This document shows positions 46,516 through 55,414 of a DNA stretch of 64,000 nucleotides, piece after piece. A model generated the notes under the pieces. The model was not told the DNA's origin, ran no database searches, and saw only the letters and a program-made list of their open reading frames with translations. The DNA comes from Actinomadura hallensis. GTDB taxonomy: Bacteria > Actinomycetota > Actinomycetes > Streptosporangiales > Streptosporangiaceae. The DNA is taken from the NCBI RefSeq assembly GCF_006716765.1, contig NZ_VFPO01000001.1, forward strand, positions 3,658,001 to 3,722,000, given 5' to 3'. Both the position numbers and the translations under genes were made by a program. The first letter of the stretch is position 1; the number at the start of each line of letters is the position of its first letter.

Positions 46516-47688
46516 ATGCGCATGCGGCTGACGCCCGAAGAGGCGAAGTTCCGCGCAGAGATGAAGGCGTTCTTCGAGAACGAGATCCCCGCCGAGATCC
46601 GCGAGCGCGCGAGGCGCGGCGAGACGCGGGAACCGGACGACATCGTCGCGGTCCAGCGGATCCTCAACGCACACGGGATCGCCGTGCCGAACTGGCCGGT
46701 CGAGTGGGGAGGCAAGGACTGGAGCGCCGTCCAGCGCCACATCTACCTCGACGAGATGAACCTCGCCCACGTCCCCGAGCCGCTGACGTTCAACGTGGAC
46801 ATGGTCGGCCCGGTGATCGCCAAGTTCGGCGATGAGGACCTGAAGCGCCGGTTCCTTCCGGCGACCGCCAATCTCGACATCTGGTGGTGCCAGGGCTTCT
46901 CCGAGCCGGATGCGGGTTCGGACCTCGCCTCACTTCGCACCCAGGCGGTCCTGGACGGCGACGAGTTCGTCGTCAACGGGCAGAAGGCGTGGACGACACA
47001 GGCGCAGCACGCCGACTGGATGTTCGCGCTGGTCCGAACCGACCCCGACGCGCCGAAACGCCAGGCCGGCATCAGCTTCCTGCTGATCGACATGAGCTCG
47101 CCGGGTGTGCAGGTCCGCCCGACCAAGCTGCTCGACGGCGGGCACGAGGTCAACGAGGTCTTCCTCACCGACGTCCGGGTTCCGGCGGAGAACCTCGTCG
47201 GCGAGCTCAACGCCGGATGGAGCTACGCCAAGTTCCTCCTCGCCAACGAGCGGACACGGGTGACGCGTGTCGGGCTGACCAAGAACCGGCTGGCGCGGGC
47301 CAAACGGCTCGCCGCGGAGACGCCGCTCGGCAAGGGTGTGCTCCTGGACGACCCGTTGTTCCGCGCTCGCCTCGCAGAGCTCGAGAACCAGCTGCTCGCA
47401 CTGGAGCTGACGCAGTTCCGGGCGACCTCCCAGGTGGAGGCGGGCGGGCCCGCCGAGGTCGCATCGGTCCTCAAGCTCCGCGGAAGCGAGCTTCAGGAAC
47501 AGGCGACGGAGCTGCTCGTCGACGTCGCGGGACCGCGCGCCCTCGCCGCGGACGGGCCGGAGGACGTCGTGCCGGACTGGGCCCAGCGGTCCGTCGGCGA
47601 GTACCTGACCTACCGGAAGGTCGGTATCTACGGCGGCTCGTCGGAGATCCAGCGCACGCTCATCGCCTCGACGATCCTCGGCCTCTGA
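46516..47688 (+). CDS. Acyl-CoA dehydrogenase (steroid/CoA-ester FadE type, larger partner)
   Basis: The ATG at 46516 follows GAGAGGGAG; 390 residues. Motifs: IAVPNWPVEWGGKDWSAVQRHIYLDEM near 55, WWCQGFSEPDAGSDLASLRTQA near 125, FVVNGQKAWTTQAQHADWMFALVRTD near 152, and the end GIYGGSSEIQRTLIASTILGL. GGSSEIQR at the C-terminus, instead of YEGT, is typical of the FadE subunits that pair with a second, shorter ACAD in alpha2beta2 enzymes acting on bulky steroid or alicyclic acyl-CoAs. The next gene encodes a fitting partner. Confidence 0.92.
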   Translation: MRMRLTPEEAKFRAEMKAFFENEIPAEIRERARRGETREPDDIVAVQRILNAHGIAVPNWPVEWGGKDWSAVQRHIYLDEMNLAHVPEPLTFNVDMVGPVIAKFGDEDLKRRFLPATANLDIWWCQGFSEPDAGSDLASLRTQAVLDGDEFVVNGQKAWTTQAQHADWMFALVRTDPDAPKRQAGISFLLIDMSSPGVQVRPTKLLDGGHEVNEVFLTDVRVPAENLVGELNAGWSYAKFLLANERTRVTRVGLTKNRLARAKRLAAETPLGKGVLLDDPLFRARLAELENQLLALELTQFRATSQVEAGGPAEVASVLKLRGSELQEQATELLVDVAGPRALAADGPEDVVPDWAQRSVGEYLTYRKVGIYGGSSEIQRTLIASTILGL

Positions 47689-47755
47689 CGCCCCCACCCG
47701 ATCCCCCGGGCGGCTCCGGCGGACGCCGTCCGGCCGACCAGACGACAAGAGAGAA

Positions 47756-48880
47756 ATGGACTTCGAACTGACCGCGGAGCAGGAGGCGCTCAAGGACGCT
47801 GTGCGCGCACTGCTCAAGAGGTCGTACGACTTCGACCTGGTGAAGCGCACCCTAGACGGCGACCAGGGATGGCGGACCGATGTGTGGCAGGCGCTGCGGG
47901 ACATGGGCGTCCTCGGGCTGACCGTCGGTGAGGAGTACGGAGGAGCCGGCGCCGGTCCCGTCGAGGTCGCCGTCGTCATGGGAGAGATCGGGCGCCTGCA
48001 CATCCCGGAGCCGGTCCTGAGCTGTGCGTTCGTGCCGGCAGAGGTGATCGCGAGAGCGGGCGACCATCGGCAGAAGGAGACCTACCTCAGCGCGATCGCA
48101 GCCGGGAGTTCCCTCGGTGCCCTCGCCCACGAGGAGGAAGGCGACCGATGGCCGCACCGCCGCGTCGCCACCACCGCGCGTCCCACCGCTGACGGCTACG
48201 CGCTGTCCGGCGCCAAGGCGCTGGTCCGGCACGGCGACTGCGCGGACTTCCTGATCGTGTCGGCACGTTGCGACGGTGAACTCGCGCTGTTCGTCGTCGA
48301 CGTCTCCGCGGAAGGGGTCACGCGCACCCCCTACCGCTCCCACGATGGCCGGCGAGGCGCGCACGTCACCTTTGCCGACGCCGCCGCCGAACGGCTCGCG
48401 GCCGGCGACGCCGCCGAGGTCCTGCGGTACGCGGAGGTGCTGGAACAGGTCGCGCTGTGCGCCGAGGCCGTCGGCGCAATGGATGAGGCGCTCCGGATGA
48501 CGACCGAGTACCTCACCGTCCGGCGGCAGTTCGGTGTGCCGCTGTCGAGCTTCCAGGCCCTGAAGCACCGGGCGGCCGACCTCTACGTCCTCGTGGAGCT
48601 GGCCCGCAGCCTGACGCTGTACGCCACGAGCGTGCTCGAGGAAGGCATCGCCGACGTCGTCGTCGCCTCGCGGGCCAAGCTCCAGGTGTGCCGCGCCGCG
48701 CGGGCCCTCGGGCATGAGGCGATTCACCTGCACGGCGGCATCGGCGTCACCGACGAGCACCCGATCGGGCACTATGCCAGTCGGCTGATGTCGATCGAGC
48801 AGACGCTCGGCGGGGCGGACGACCACCTCGCCGCCCTTGCGTCGGCCGTGGACGAGTACGAAACGATCACGGTCGGGTGA
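47756..48880 (+). CDS. Acyl-CoA dehydrogenase (likely partner subunit)
   Basis: This 374-residue protein reads MDFELTAEQEALKDAVRALLKRSYDFDLVKR at the start, MGVLGLTVGEEYGGAGAGPVEVAVVMGEIGRLHIPEP near 60, and RRQFGVPLSSFQALKHRAADLYVLVELARS near 255. The C-terminus HLHGGIGVTDEHPIGHYASRLMSIEQTLGG matches the shorter subunits of heteromeric ACADs, and the FAD motif region lacks E-P-GSD (LAHEEEGDRW instead). With the preceding gene it could form a two-subunit dehydrogenase. It starts 68 bp after that gene's stop. Confidence 0.9.
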   Translation: MDFELTAEQEALKDAVRALLKRSYDFDLVKRTLDGDQGWRTDVWQALRDMGVLGLTVGEEYGGAGAGPVEVAVVMGEIGRLHIPEPVLSCAFVPAEVIARAGDHRQKETYLSAIAAGSSLGALAHEEEGDRWPHRRVATTARPTADGYALSGAKALVRHGDCADFLIVSARCDGELALFVVDVSAEGVTRTPYRSHDGRRGAHVTFADAAAERLAAGDAAEVLRYAEVLEQVALCAEAVGAMDEALRMTTEYLTVRRQFGVPLSSFQALKHRAADLYVLVELARSLTLYATSVLEEGIADVVVASRAKLQVCRAARALGHEAIHLHGGIGVTDEHPIGHYASRLMSIEQTLGGADDHLAALASAVDEYETITVG

Positions 48881-50157
48881 CCGGAAGCCGCGAGCCCACG
48901 CCGAAGCAGCGGGCCCGCGCGGCGCCCGACGCGGTGAGGAATGCCCGGGCGTACGGGCACGACTTCGGCGTCCTGCTCTTCGCGTGCGCCGTGATCGGCC
49001 CGGGGCTGGTGATGACGGCCGCGAGCGCGCCGACGCCGTTCTACGTCGGCCTCGCAGAGACGATGCGGCTCTCGCCCGTGCAGGTCGCCGAGCTGTTCAG
49101 TCTGTACGTGGCTCCGCTCCTGCTCGCGCTGCTCGTCGGCGGCTCCCTGTCGGACCACCTCGGGCGCAGGCCGGTGCTGTGCTGCGGCTTCCTCGCGCTC
49201 GCCGCCAGCATGGTGCTGCTCTGGCGGGCGGACTCGTTCGGCGCCTTACTGGCCGGCCGCGCGGCGCAGGGGTTCGCCACCGGCGGCCTCATGGCCACCG
49301 TCTCGGCGACCGTCCTCGACTTCGAACCGAGGGGCGCCGAGGGTCTCGCCGGCGCGGCGAACTCGGCTTCGGTCATGCTCGGGCTGGCGACCGGCGCCGC
49401 CTGTTCAGGGTTGCTCCTGGACAACGTTCCAGGCGCGTGGGGGTACGTGTTCGTCGGCCTGGCCGCCGCCTATGCTGCCAGCGCCGTCCTCGTGTGGCTG
49501 TTGCCGGAGACATCGCCTCGGGAGCCCGGAGCCCTCAGGTCCCTGCTCCCCCGGTTGTCGGTACCGCCGGCGTCACGGTCGCCCCTGGCACGGGCGGCTC
49601 CCGTGCTGGTGGCGGGCTGGGCCACGGGCGGCGTCCACCTTTCGCTCGGCGGCATGATCGTCCGGGACTCCCTCAGGGTCGAGGGCGCGCTGGGGCAGTC
49701 GGCGGTGCTCGTGACGATGGCGTCGGTCGGCGCGGTCGCGTGCCTCGTCACACGCCGATGGCCTGCCCGCCGGATGACGCTCGTGGCCTCGGGCACCCTG
49801 ATGGCCGGAACGGTCCTCATCGCCGCCGCCTGCGCTCTCTCGAGCTTTCCGGGGCTGGTCCTCGGTGCGCTGGTGGGCGGCGGCGGCTTCGGGACGGCGT
49901 TCCTCGCCGTCATGAGAACGCTGGAGCCCACGGTGGACGCGGCGCGCAAGGGCGGGCTCCTCGCCGCCGTCTACACGATCAGCTACCTCGCCTACGGGGT
50001 GCCGTCGGTGGCGGTCGGCCTGCTCGCGTCCGAGTGGGGCTCCGAGCCGGCGATGTACGCCGCCAGCGGGGCGATCGTCCTGTTCGGCGCCGGTACGGCG
50101 CTGGCCGCCCTGCGACGCGACGACGGCTCCGGGCCGCGTTGCGGACAGCACGTCTAA
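48877..50157 (+). CDS. MFS transporter
   Basis: A GTG overlaps the dehydrogenase stop (GTGA); 426 residues with about 12 hydrophobic helices. The MFS signature between helices 2 and 3 is LLVGGSLSDHLGRRPVLCCG near residue 90. Early residues are polar (TPKQRARAAPDAVRNARAYGHDF), then FGVLLFACAVIGPGLVMTAA begins helix 1. As the last gene of the catabolic operon it may import the organic acid or export an intermediate. Substrate cannot be told from sequence. Confidence 0.9.
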   Translation: MTGSREPTPKQRARAAPDAVRNARAYGHDFGVLLFACAVIGPGLVMTAASAPTPFYVGLAETMRLSPVQVAELFSLYVAPLLLALLVGGSLSDHLGRRPVLCCGFLALAASMVLLWRADSFGALLAGRAAQGFATGGLMATVSATVLDFEPRGAEGLAGAANSASVMLGLATGAACSGLLLDNVPGAWGYVFVGLAAAYAASAVLVWLLPETSPREPGALRSLLPRLSVPPASRSPLARAAPVLVAGWATGGVHLSLGGMIVRDSLRVEGALGQSAVLVTMASVGAVACLVTRRWPARRMTLVASGTLMAGTVLIAAACALSSFPGLVLGALVGGGGFGTAFLAVMRTLEPTVDAARKGGLLAAVYTISYLAYGVPSVAVGLLASEWGSEPAMYAASGAIVLFGAGTALAALRRDDGSGPRCGQHV

Positions 50158-50166
50158 TAGTCGAAC

Positions 50167-50219
50167 ACTATGGCCATAGTCACAGTGTTGGATCTATGCT
50201 CTACTCGGTAATGTCCAAC
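50167..50219 (+). promoter_or_regulatory. Operator/promoter region of the Liv-type transporter operon
   Basis: A perfect palindrome ACTATGGCCATAGT (50167-50180) is followed by AGTGTTGGA (50184-50192) and TAATGTCCAAC (50209-50219). The last motif is identical to the complement of GTTGGACATTA at 38471-38481, and AGTGTTG also occurs at 38449-38455. Both operons therefore probably answer to the same regulator. Confidence 0.65.
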
Positions 50220-50254
50220 GTTAATCGTTTCACTGCCAGGGAAGTTGGTGGACA

Positions 50255-51118
50255 GTGGTCCTTCCCGAGCTGCTGGTCGGGGGAGTCGCCGCCGGGGCCG
50301 TCTACGGGCTGGTCGCCCTAGGCCTCGTGGTCGTGCACTCGTCCTCGAACGTGGTCAACTTCAGCCAAGGATCGCTCTCGGCGATCGCCGCCTACGTGTT
50401 CGCCGCGGCGTCGGGCCTGCCGCTGCTGCCGGCCATGGCCCTCGCCGTGCTCGTGGCCGCCGCGGTGGCCGGCCTGATGCAGGCGACCTTCGTGTCGTGG
50501 TCCGGCCGTTTCGGCCCGATGAACGCGCTGCTGGTGACCATCGCGCTGCTGCTGGTCGCGGACTCGATGATCCGGGAGATCTGGGGCTCGCGCACGCCCA
50601 CCTTCCCGCGGTTCCTGCCGGACGAGAGCTTCTCGGCCGCATCGGTGAACATCTCGGTCCTGGACCTCGCCGTGATCGGCGTCGTGATCGTCACCGCGGT
50701 CCTGTTCTGGCTGGTGATGCAGCGCACCTCTGTCGGCCTGGTCATCCGCGGAACGGCGGACAACCCCCGGGCCGCGAGCCTGATGGGCATCAGCCCCCGG
50801 AAGGTCTCGCTCATGGTCTGGATCGTCGGCGGCGCCCTGGCCGGCATCGCCGGCCTGCTGCTGGGGCACCTGGTGACCCCGCGGCCCGAGATGGGTCTCG
50901 CGATCGTCGTGAAGGCGTTCGCCGGCGCGGTGATCGGCGGGTTCGCCAGCCCGCTCGGCGCCATCGCCGGCTCCGTCCTCCTCGGAGTGACGGAAGCCCT
51001 GACCGCCTACTACATCGGCTCCCTGTTCCAGGACGCCGTGCCGCTGGTGTTGATCGTGCTCTTCCTCGCATTCCGTCCGCAGGGTCTCGTGGGCGCCGCA
51101 GTCCACAGGGCGGTGTGA
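50255..51118 (+). CDS. livH: Branched-chain-amino-acid-type ABC permease (LivH family)
   Basis: This 287-residue protein starts at GTG (VLPELLVGG). It has about eight membrane segments. Family signatures: AGAVYGLVALGLVVVHSSSNVVNFSQGSLSAIAAY at the N-terminus and IRGTADNPRAASLMGISPRKVSLMVWIVGGALAGIAGLLLG near 165-205, the EAA-like coupling loop. LivH/LivM importers take up not only branched amino acids but also aromatic and alicyclic acids, amides and urea. Its placement inside the acyl-CoA catabolic island favours an organic acid. It is first gene of a five- or six-gene operon. Confidence 0.92.
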   Translation: MVLPELLVGGVAAGAVYGLVALGLVVVHSSSNVVNFSQGSLSAIAAYVFAAASGLPLLPAMALAVLVAAAVAGLMQATFVSWSGRFGPMNALLVTIALLLVADSMIREIWGSRTPTFPRFLPDESFSAASVNISVLDLAVIGVVIVTAVLFWLVMQRTSVGLVIRGTADNPRAASLMGISPRKVSLMVWIVGGALAGIAGLLLGHLVTPRPEMGLAIVVKAFAGAVIGGFASPLGAIAGSVLLGVTEALTAYYIGSLFQDAVPLVLIVLFLAFRPQGLVGAAVHRAV

Positions 51119-51119
51119 G

Positions 51120-52181
51120 ATGACGACGGCGCAGGAGGTCGTTTTGGGGGACGACACGAACAAGGTGTCCGCTTCGCTCCCGCTGACCCGTCGGCTCCGG
51201 CCGCTCCTCGGCATGACCGTGGTCGCGGCGGTGGCGCTCGCATGGGGCATGGGAGGCGGTGCGGACCGCTACGAGATCTTCATTGCGATCCACTTCCTCT
51301 CGTTCGTCACGGCCGCCGCCGGGCTGAACATCCTGTACGGCTACAGCGGACTGGTGTCGCTCGGGCACGGTGCGTTCTTCGCCATCGGCGCCTACGGCAT
51401 GGGCTGGGGCCTGCTGAACACCGGGTTGTCCTTTCCCGTCCTGCTGGTCTCGGTCCTCCTCGCCGCCGTCGCGATCGCGCTGGTGCTGGTGCTGCCGACC
51501 CTGCGGGTGTCGGGGCACTTCCTGGCCATGGTCACCGTCGCCTACGCCTCCGTCGTCCACGTGATCCTGATCAACTGGGACTCGGTGACGGGGGGTCCCC
51601 TCGGGCTGAGCATCAGCCCCCGGCGGCTGGAGACCTGGGTCCCGGCGGAGGAGGTCCTGTTCGGCTTCGCGGTCGTCGTCGCCGCCGCCGCCCTGCTCTT
51701 CATGGGGGTCGTGCGGACGTCCTCCATCGGGCGCGCCTGGCGCTCGATCCGCCAGTCCGAGGTCTCCGCCGCGTGCCTCGCCGTGCCGGTGCGGCGCTAC
51801 CGGGTGCTCGCCTTCTCCGTGAGCGCCGTGCTGGCCACCCTCGGCGGAGTGATCTACGGCCTCAACGTCGGCTTCCTGACGCCTTCCGAGTACGACGTGA
51901 TGCTGTCGATCAACCTGCTGATCGCGGTCATCGTCGGCGGCAGCGGGCGGTTCCTCGGACCGGTGTTCGGCTCGTTGATCGTCGTCGTCGGCCCGGAGGT
52001 CTTCCGCTTCCTCGGCGACCATCGCGAGCTCATGCTCGGTCTCGTCCTCATCGCCGTGCTCTCGTTCCGGCGCGGCGGGATCGCGGGTCTGCTCGAGACC
52101 GCGGTGCGTCCGGTCACTTCGCGCCTGGGCGCCCGCAGCAAGCCAGGCGTCAGCGTCGCAGAGAAGGGGGACGTCGCGTGA
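51120..52181 (+). CDS. livM: Branched-chain-amino-acid-type ABC permease (LivM family)
   Basis: This 353-residue protein starts one base after livH. The LivM core is plain: HFLSFVTAAAGLNILYGYSGLVSLGHGAFFAIGAYGMGWGLL near 60-100, LRVSGHFLAMVTVAYASVVHVI near 130, and GRAWRSIRQSEVSAACLAVPVRRYRVLAFSVSAVLATLGGVIYGLNVGFLTP near 205-255. It pairs with LivH to form the pore. The stop overlaps the start of livG. Confidence 0.92.
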   Translation: MTTAQEVVLGDDTNKVSASLPLTRRLRPLLGMTVVAAVALAWGMGGGADRYEIFIAIHFLSFVTAAAGLNILYGYSGLVSLGHGAFFAIGAYGMGWGLLNTGLSFPVLLVSVLLAAVAIALVLVLPTLRVSGHFLAMVTVAYASVVHVILINWDSVTGGPLGLSISPRRLETWVPAEEVLFGFAVVVAAAALLFMGVVRTSSIGRAWRSIRQSEVSAACLAVPVRRYRVLAFSVSAVLATLGGVIYGLNVGFLTPSEYDVMLSINLLIAVIVGGSGRFLGPVFGSLIVVVGPEVFRFLGDHRELMLGLVLIAVLSFRRGGIAGLLETAVRPVTSRLGARSKPGVSVAEKGDVA

Positions 52182-52996
52182 TGGGCGGCAAGCACCTGAG
52201 TGAGATCTGCCTCGAGATCTCGGACGTCACCGTCGAGTTCGGGGGGCTCCAAGCCCTGCAGCGCGTGTCCGCGAAGGTCCGCCCGGGCACGGTCCTCGGA
52301 ATCGTCGGCCCCAACGGCGCGGGCAAGACCACCTTGTTCAACGTGGTCAGCGGCGTCGTCCGGCCCACACGCGGGGCAGTGCGCCTCGACGGAGTGGACG
52401 TCACCGGGCTCCCACCCCACCTGAGGGCACGGCACGGCCTCAGCCGGACCTTCCAGAACCTCGCCCTCAACGACGAGATGACGGCGCTGGAGAACGTGCT
52501 GATGGGCACCCAGCGCCGGGTCCCCGTCAGCATCGGGCGGCTGACATGGGACGTCCTCACCCGGAAGTCGGCGGCGCGCGAGACACGGGCGCGCCAGGAC
52601 GCCCTGCGGGTCATGAGCACTCTCGGCCTGCTCGACGACCGGGATCGGCTGATCTCCGAGCTCCCGTTCGGCACGCGCCGGCGCGTCGACATGGCACGGG
52701 CCTTGGCCGGGGACCCGCGGACCCTGCTGCTCGACGAGCCCTTCTCCGGCCTCGGAGACCGCGAACGGCCGCTGATGTCCCAGATCATCCACGAGATCAG
52801 GAAGGAGGGCACGGTCGGAATGGTGCTGGTCGAGCACGACATGACGGTGGTCACGGAGCTCTGCGACGAGCTGCTCGTGTTGAACGAGGGTGTCGTGCTC
52901 GCCACGGGCGACCCTCGATCGGTCCTCGCCGAGCCGGCCGTGCAGGAGGCCTACCTCGGGCCCCAGCTCAAGCGCCGCAGGAAGGTGTCGGCATGA
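52181..52996 (+). CDS. livG: Liv-type ABC transporter ATPase (LivG)
   Basis: The ATG at 52181 overlaps the livM TGA (a GTG one codon earlier is also possible); 271 residues. Walker A GPNGAGKTTLFNVVSG; GLSRTFQNLALNDEMTALENVLMG is the LivG-specific RTFQN region; signature-like ELPFGTRRRVDMARALAGDPRTLLLDEPFSGL; then H-loop VEHDM. The signature has PFG where most have SGG or PYG, a normal LivG variant. RBS AGAAGGGGG lies upstream. It powers the importer with LivF. Confidence 0.94.
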   Translation: MGGKHLSEICLEISDVTVEFGGLQALQRVSAKVRPGTVLGIVGPNGAGKTTLFNVVSGVVRPTRGAVRLDGVDVTGLPPHLRARHGLSRTFQNLALNDEMTALENVLMGTQRRVPVSIGRLTWDVLTRKSAARETRARQDALRVMSTLGLLDDRDRLISELPFGTRRRVDMARALAGDPRTLLLDEPFSGLGDRERPLMSQIIHEIRKEGTVGMVLVEHDMTVVTELCDELLVLNEGVVLATGDPRSVLAEPAVQEAYLGPQLKRRRKVSA

Positions 52997-53775
52997 GCGC
53001 GCAGCGAACGAGCAAGACGCCCCAGACCACCAAGGACGCGGTGCAGGCACTGCTCAGCGTCGATCGCATCAACGTCTCCTACGGCGAGGTGCAAGCACTG
53101 TTCGACGTCTCCCTGCGAGTCCCTTTCAAGAGCGTCGGGGCTCTCATCGGACCCAACGGCGCGGGGAAGTCGACGCTGCTGAAGTCGATCCTCGGCGTGG
53201 TGCCCATCAGCACGGGCACCGTGACGTTCGCCGGCGAGGACGTCACCCGGCTGACGGTGCCGAAGACGGTGCGACGCGGGATCACCCTGGTGCCCGAGGG
53301 ACGCGAGCTGTTCGCCGGGCTCAGCGTCATCGAGAACCTCGAGCTGGGCCGCACCGTCGCGTCGAAACGCTCCTCCACCACCGACGACCTGCTCGACTGG
53401 ATCTTCCAGCTCTTCCCGGTCCTCAAGAAGCGCCGGTCGCAGGTCGCCGGGTCGTTGAGCGGCGGCGAGCAGCAGATGGCCGCGATCGGCCGGGCGCTGA
53501 TGAGCGAGCCCACCCTGCTGATGCTCGACGAACCGTCCCTGGGCCTGGCGCCGGTCATGGTCGAGCGGATCGTCTCCGGCATCGCACGGGTCACCGAGGA
53601 CTTCGACATGTCGGTCCTGATGGTGGAGCAGAACATCGGCGCCGCCGCGGCGCTCGCCGACCGCGTGGTCGTCATGAACGTCGGCCGGGTGGTCTCGGAG
53701 CGCGACGCGACCGGAGAGGAGGGCTTCGACATCGACGAGCTCACCGCCATGTACTGGGGTCAGCACACCGCCTGA
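52993..53775 (+). CDS. livF: Liv-type ABC transporter ATPase (LivF)
   Basis: ATG overlaps the livG stop (ATGA); 260 residues. Walker A GPNGAGKSTLLKSILG; the LivF hallmark LVPEGRELFAGLSVIENLELG near residue 90; signature LSGGEQQMAAIGRALM; Walker B LLMLDEPSLGLAP; H-loop region MVEQNIGAAAALADR (Q-N replacing H, usual in LivF). An extra N-terminal tail of about 20 residues (SAQRTSKTPQTTKDA) precedes the fold. The complete set LivHMGF plus binding protein is present. Confidence 0.95.
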   Translation: MSAQRTSKTPQTTKDAVQALLSVDRINVSYGEVQALFDVSLRVPFKSVGALIGPNGAGKSTLLKSILGVVPISTGTVTFAGEDVTRLTVPKTVRRGITLVPEGRELFAGLSVIENLELGRTVASKRSSTTDDLLDWIFQLFPVLKKRRSQVAGSLSGGEQQMAAIGRALMSEPTLLMLDEPSLGLAPVMVERIVSGIARVTEDFDMSVLMVEQNIGAAAALADRVVVMNVGRVVSERDATGEEGFDIDELTAMYWGQHTA

Positions 53776-53873
53776 CCTGAGCAAAGGCCATCGCGCAAGC
53801 CGATGGCCAGTCTGCCGGCGCTCACGGACCTCTGTGGAGGGACCGCGCCTTGTGTAGCAATAAGGAGCCAACC

Positions 53874-55076
53874 ATGTGGTCGAAGAAGTACGGGCGCCTA
53901 GGGGCGGCCCTGGCGATGTCGGGACTGCTGACCCTCACCGCCGCCTGCGGTGGTGGCGGGGCCGGCGGCGACGACGAGTTTTTGATCGGCGGATTCGGTG
54001 CGCTGACGGGCCCCGTCGCCGGCTGGGGGGAGTCACAGCGCAACGGCGCCCAGCTCGCCGTGGAGGACATCAACAAGCGTGGTGACCTCGACGTCGAGCT
54101 GAAGATGGTCTATGAGGACGACGCCTGCGACCCCGCCGGGGCCCAGGCCGTGTTCCGCCGGCTCGCCGACCGGGAGGGTGCGGACATCCTCATGGGCGGC
54201 GCCTGCACGGCGAGCGCGCTGGCCATGGCCAAGCTCGCCGACGGCGACGGCATGGTCTACGTCTCCCCGACGGCGACCACGCGCGAGATGCACCAGCCGC
54301 CGCTGAAGCACGTTTTCAGCACGCAGGTGGACGCGACCACCGAGGCGCATGAACTCGTCCGCATGGCGCTGGAGACCTACAAGCCCAAGACCGTCGGGTT
54401 CATGTACAACTCCAACGACTACGGAATCGCCGCGGTGAAGAGCGCCAAGGAGGCGCTCAAGGAGCAGGCGCCCGACGTCACGATCGCCCCTGAGGCGGGC
54501 TTCCCCGAAGGCACCTCCGAGTTCACCAGCGGACTGATCAAGCTGCGCGACGCGAAGCCGGACGTCGTGTTCGCCGTCGGGGTGGGCAGCGACCTCGGCC
54601 CGATGATCCGCTCCGCCCGGAAGCTCGGCATCGACGCCGAACTCGTCGGCTTCTCCTCGCTGTTCACGACCGAGACCATCCGGACCGCGGGCAAGCTGCT
54701 CGACAACGTCACCGGATTCTTCTACACGCCCGTCCGCGTCGCCTCGGACTCCGAGGACAAGGAGGTGGCGGACCTCACCAAGCGCTACAAGGAGAAGTAC
54801 GGTGAGTGGCCGGACGGCATCGCGCTGCAGGGCTACGAGGGCGTGCTCGTCATCGCTGAGGCGATCAAGAAGCTGGACGGCGATGAGCCGACGCCGGAGA
54901 ACCTGGTGAAGGCACTCGAGTCGATCAAGAACTTCGACGTCAAGACGCGCAAGCCCATCACCTTCGGCCCGAACGACCGCGAGGGCGCGACCGAGGGCGT
55001 GCTGATGAAGCTGCTCCCCGGCCGGGAGGAGACCACCTCGCTCTGGGGCAACTTCGAGATCGTCGCGACCGAATGA
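53874..55076 (+). CDS. Liv-type substrate-binding lipoprotein (organic-acid receptor)
   Basis: The ATG at 53874 follows AAGGAG; 400 residues. The signal peptide MWSKKYGRLGAALAMSGLLTL ends with lipobox LTAAC, so it is a lipoprotein. The type-I periplasmic fold is seen in FLIGGFGALTGPVAGWGESQRNGAQLAVEDINKRGDLDVELKMVYEDDACDPAGAQAVFRRLADREG, SPTATTREMHQPPLKHVFSTQVDATTEAHELVRMAL, and FMYNSNDYGIAAVKSAKEAL. It determines the importer's specificity. Homologues bind amino acids, aromatic acids or their derivatives; the island points to the acid degraded here. It lies 98 bp after livF. Confidence 0.92.
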   Translation: MWSKKYGRLGAALAMSGLLTLTAACGGGGAGGDDEFLIGGFGALTGPVAGWGESQRNGAQLAVEDINKRGDLDVELKMVYEDDACDPAGAQAVFRRLADREGADILMGGACTASALAMAKLADGDGMVYVSPTATTREMHQPPLKHVFSTQVDATTEAHELVRMALETYKPKTVGFMYNSNDYGIAAVKSAKEALKEQAPDVTIAPEAGFPEGTSEFTSGLIKLRDAKPDVVFAVGVGSDLGPMIRSARKLGIDAELVGFSSLFTTETIRTAGKLLDNVTGFFYTPVRVASDSEDKEVADLTKRYKEKYGEWPDGIALQGYEGVLVIAEAIKKLDGDEPTPENLVKALESIKNFDVKTRKPITFGPNDREGATEGVLMKLLPGREETTSLWGNFEIVATE

Positions 55077-55087
55077 GGGAAGGAGAA

Positions 55088-55414
55088 GTGACGCGATCCG
55101 TCCTGGCGGTGCTCGCACGGGCGGTCCCGGGCCGGCTGGAGGAGTTCCGGCGGTGGTACGACGAGGTGCACATCCCTGAGCTCCGCAGCCGGTACCCGGA
55201 GATCGTCGAGGTCGAGCGCCATGACGTGGCCAAGCCGACCGTGGACGGCGTCCCGGAGGCGGACGGTGCGCCGCCGGGACCGGACTCGGTCGCGATCTAC
55301 CTCGTCGAAGGCAGCGCCTCCGACCTGTGGTCGCGGATGAGCACCGACCGCACGCTGTCCACGAGCAAGGCGTTCGACTACAGCTCGGTCCGCGTCATCT
55401 GCGGATCGGGTTGA
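55088..55414 (+). CDS. Small EthD/dimeric alpha-beta-barrel-like protein
   Basis: About 108 residues from GTG 55088 (behind GGGAAGGAG); an ATG at 55073 overlapping the previous stop is the alternative. The sequence VLAVLARAVPGRLEEFRRWYDEVHIPELRSRYPEIVEVERHDVAK has the (Y/W)YDEVHIPEL pattern common to EthD-type and related ferredoxin-like barrel proteins; SVAIYLVEGSASDLWSRMSTDRTLSTSKAFDYSSVRV completes the fold. Such proteins occur next to oxidative catabolic genes; a few are isomerases, decarboxylases or cyclases, many unknown. It ends the transporter operon, and a strong terminator hairpin follows. Confidence 0.8.
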   Translation: MTRSVLAVLARAVPGRLEEFRRWYDEVHIPELRSRYPEIVEVERHDVAKPTVDGVPEADGAPPGPDSVAIYLVEGSASDLWSRMSTDRTLSTSKAFDYSSVRVICGSG

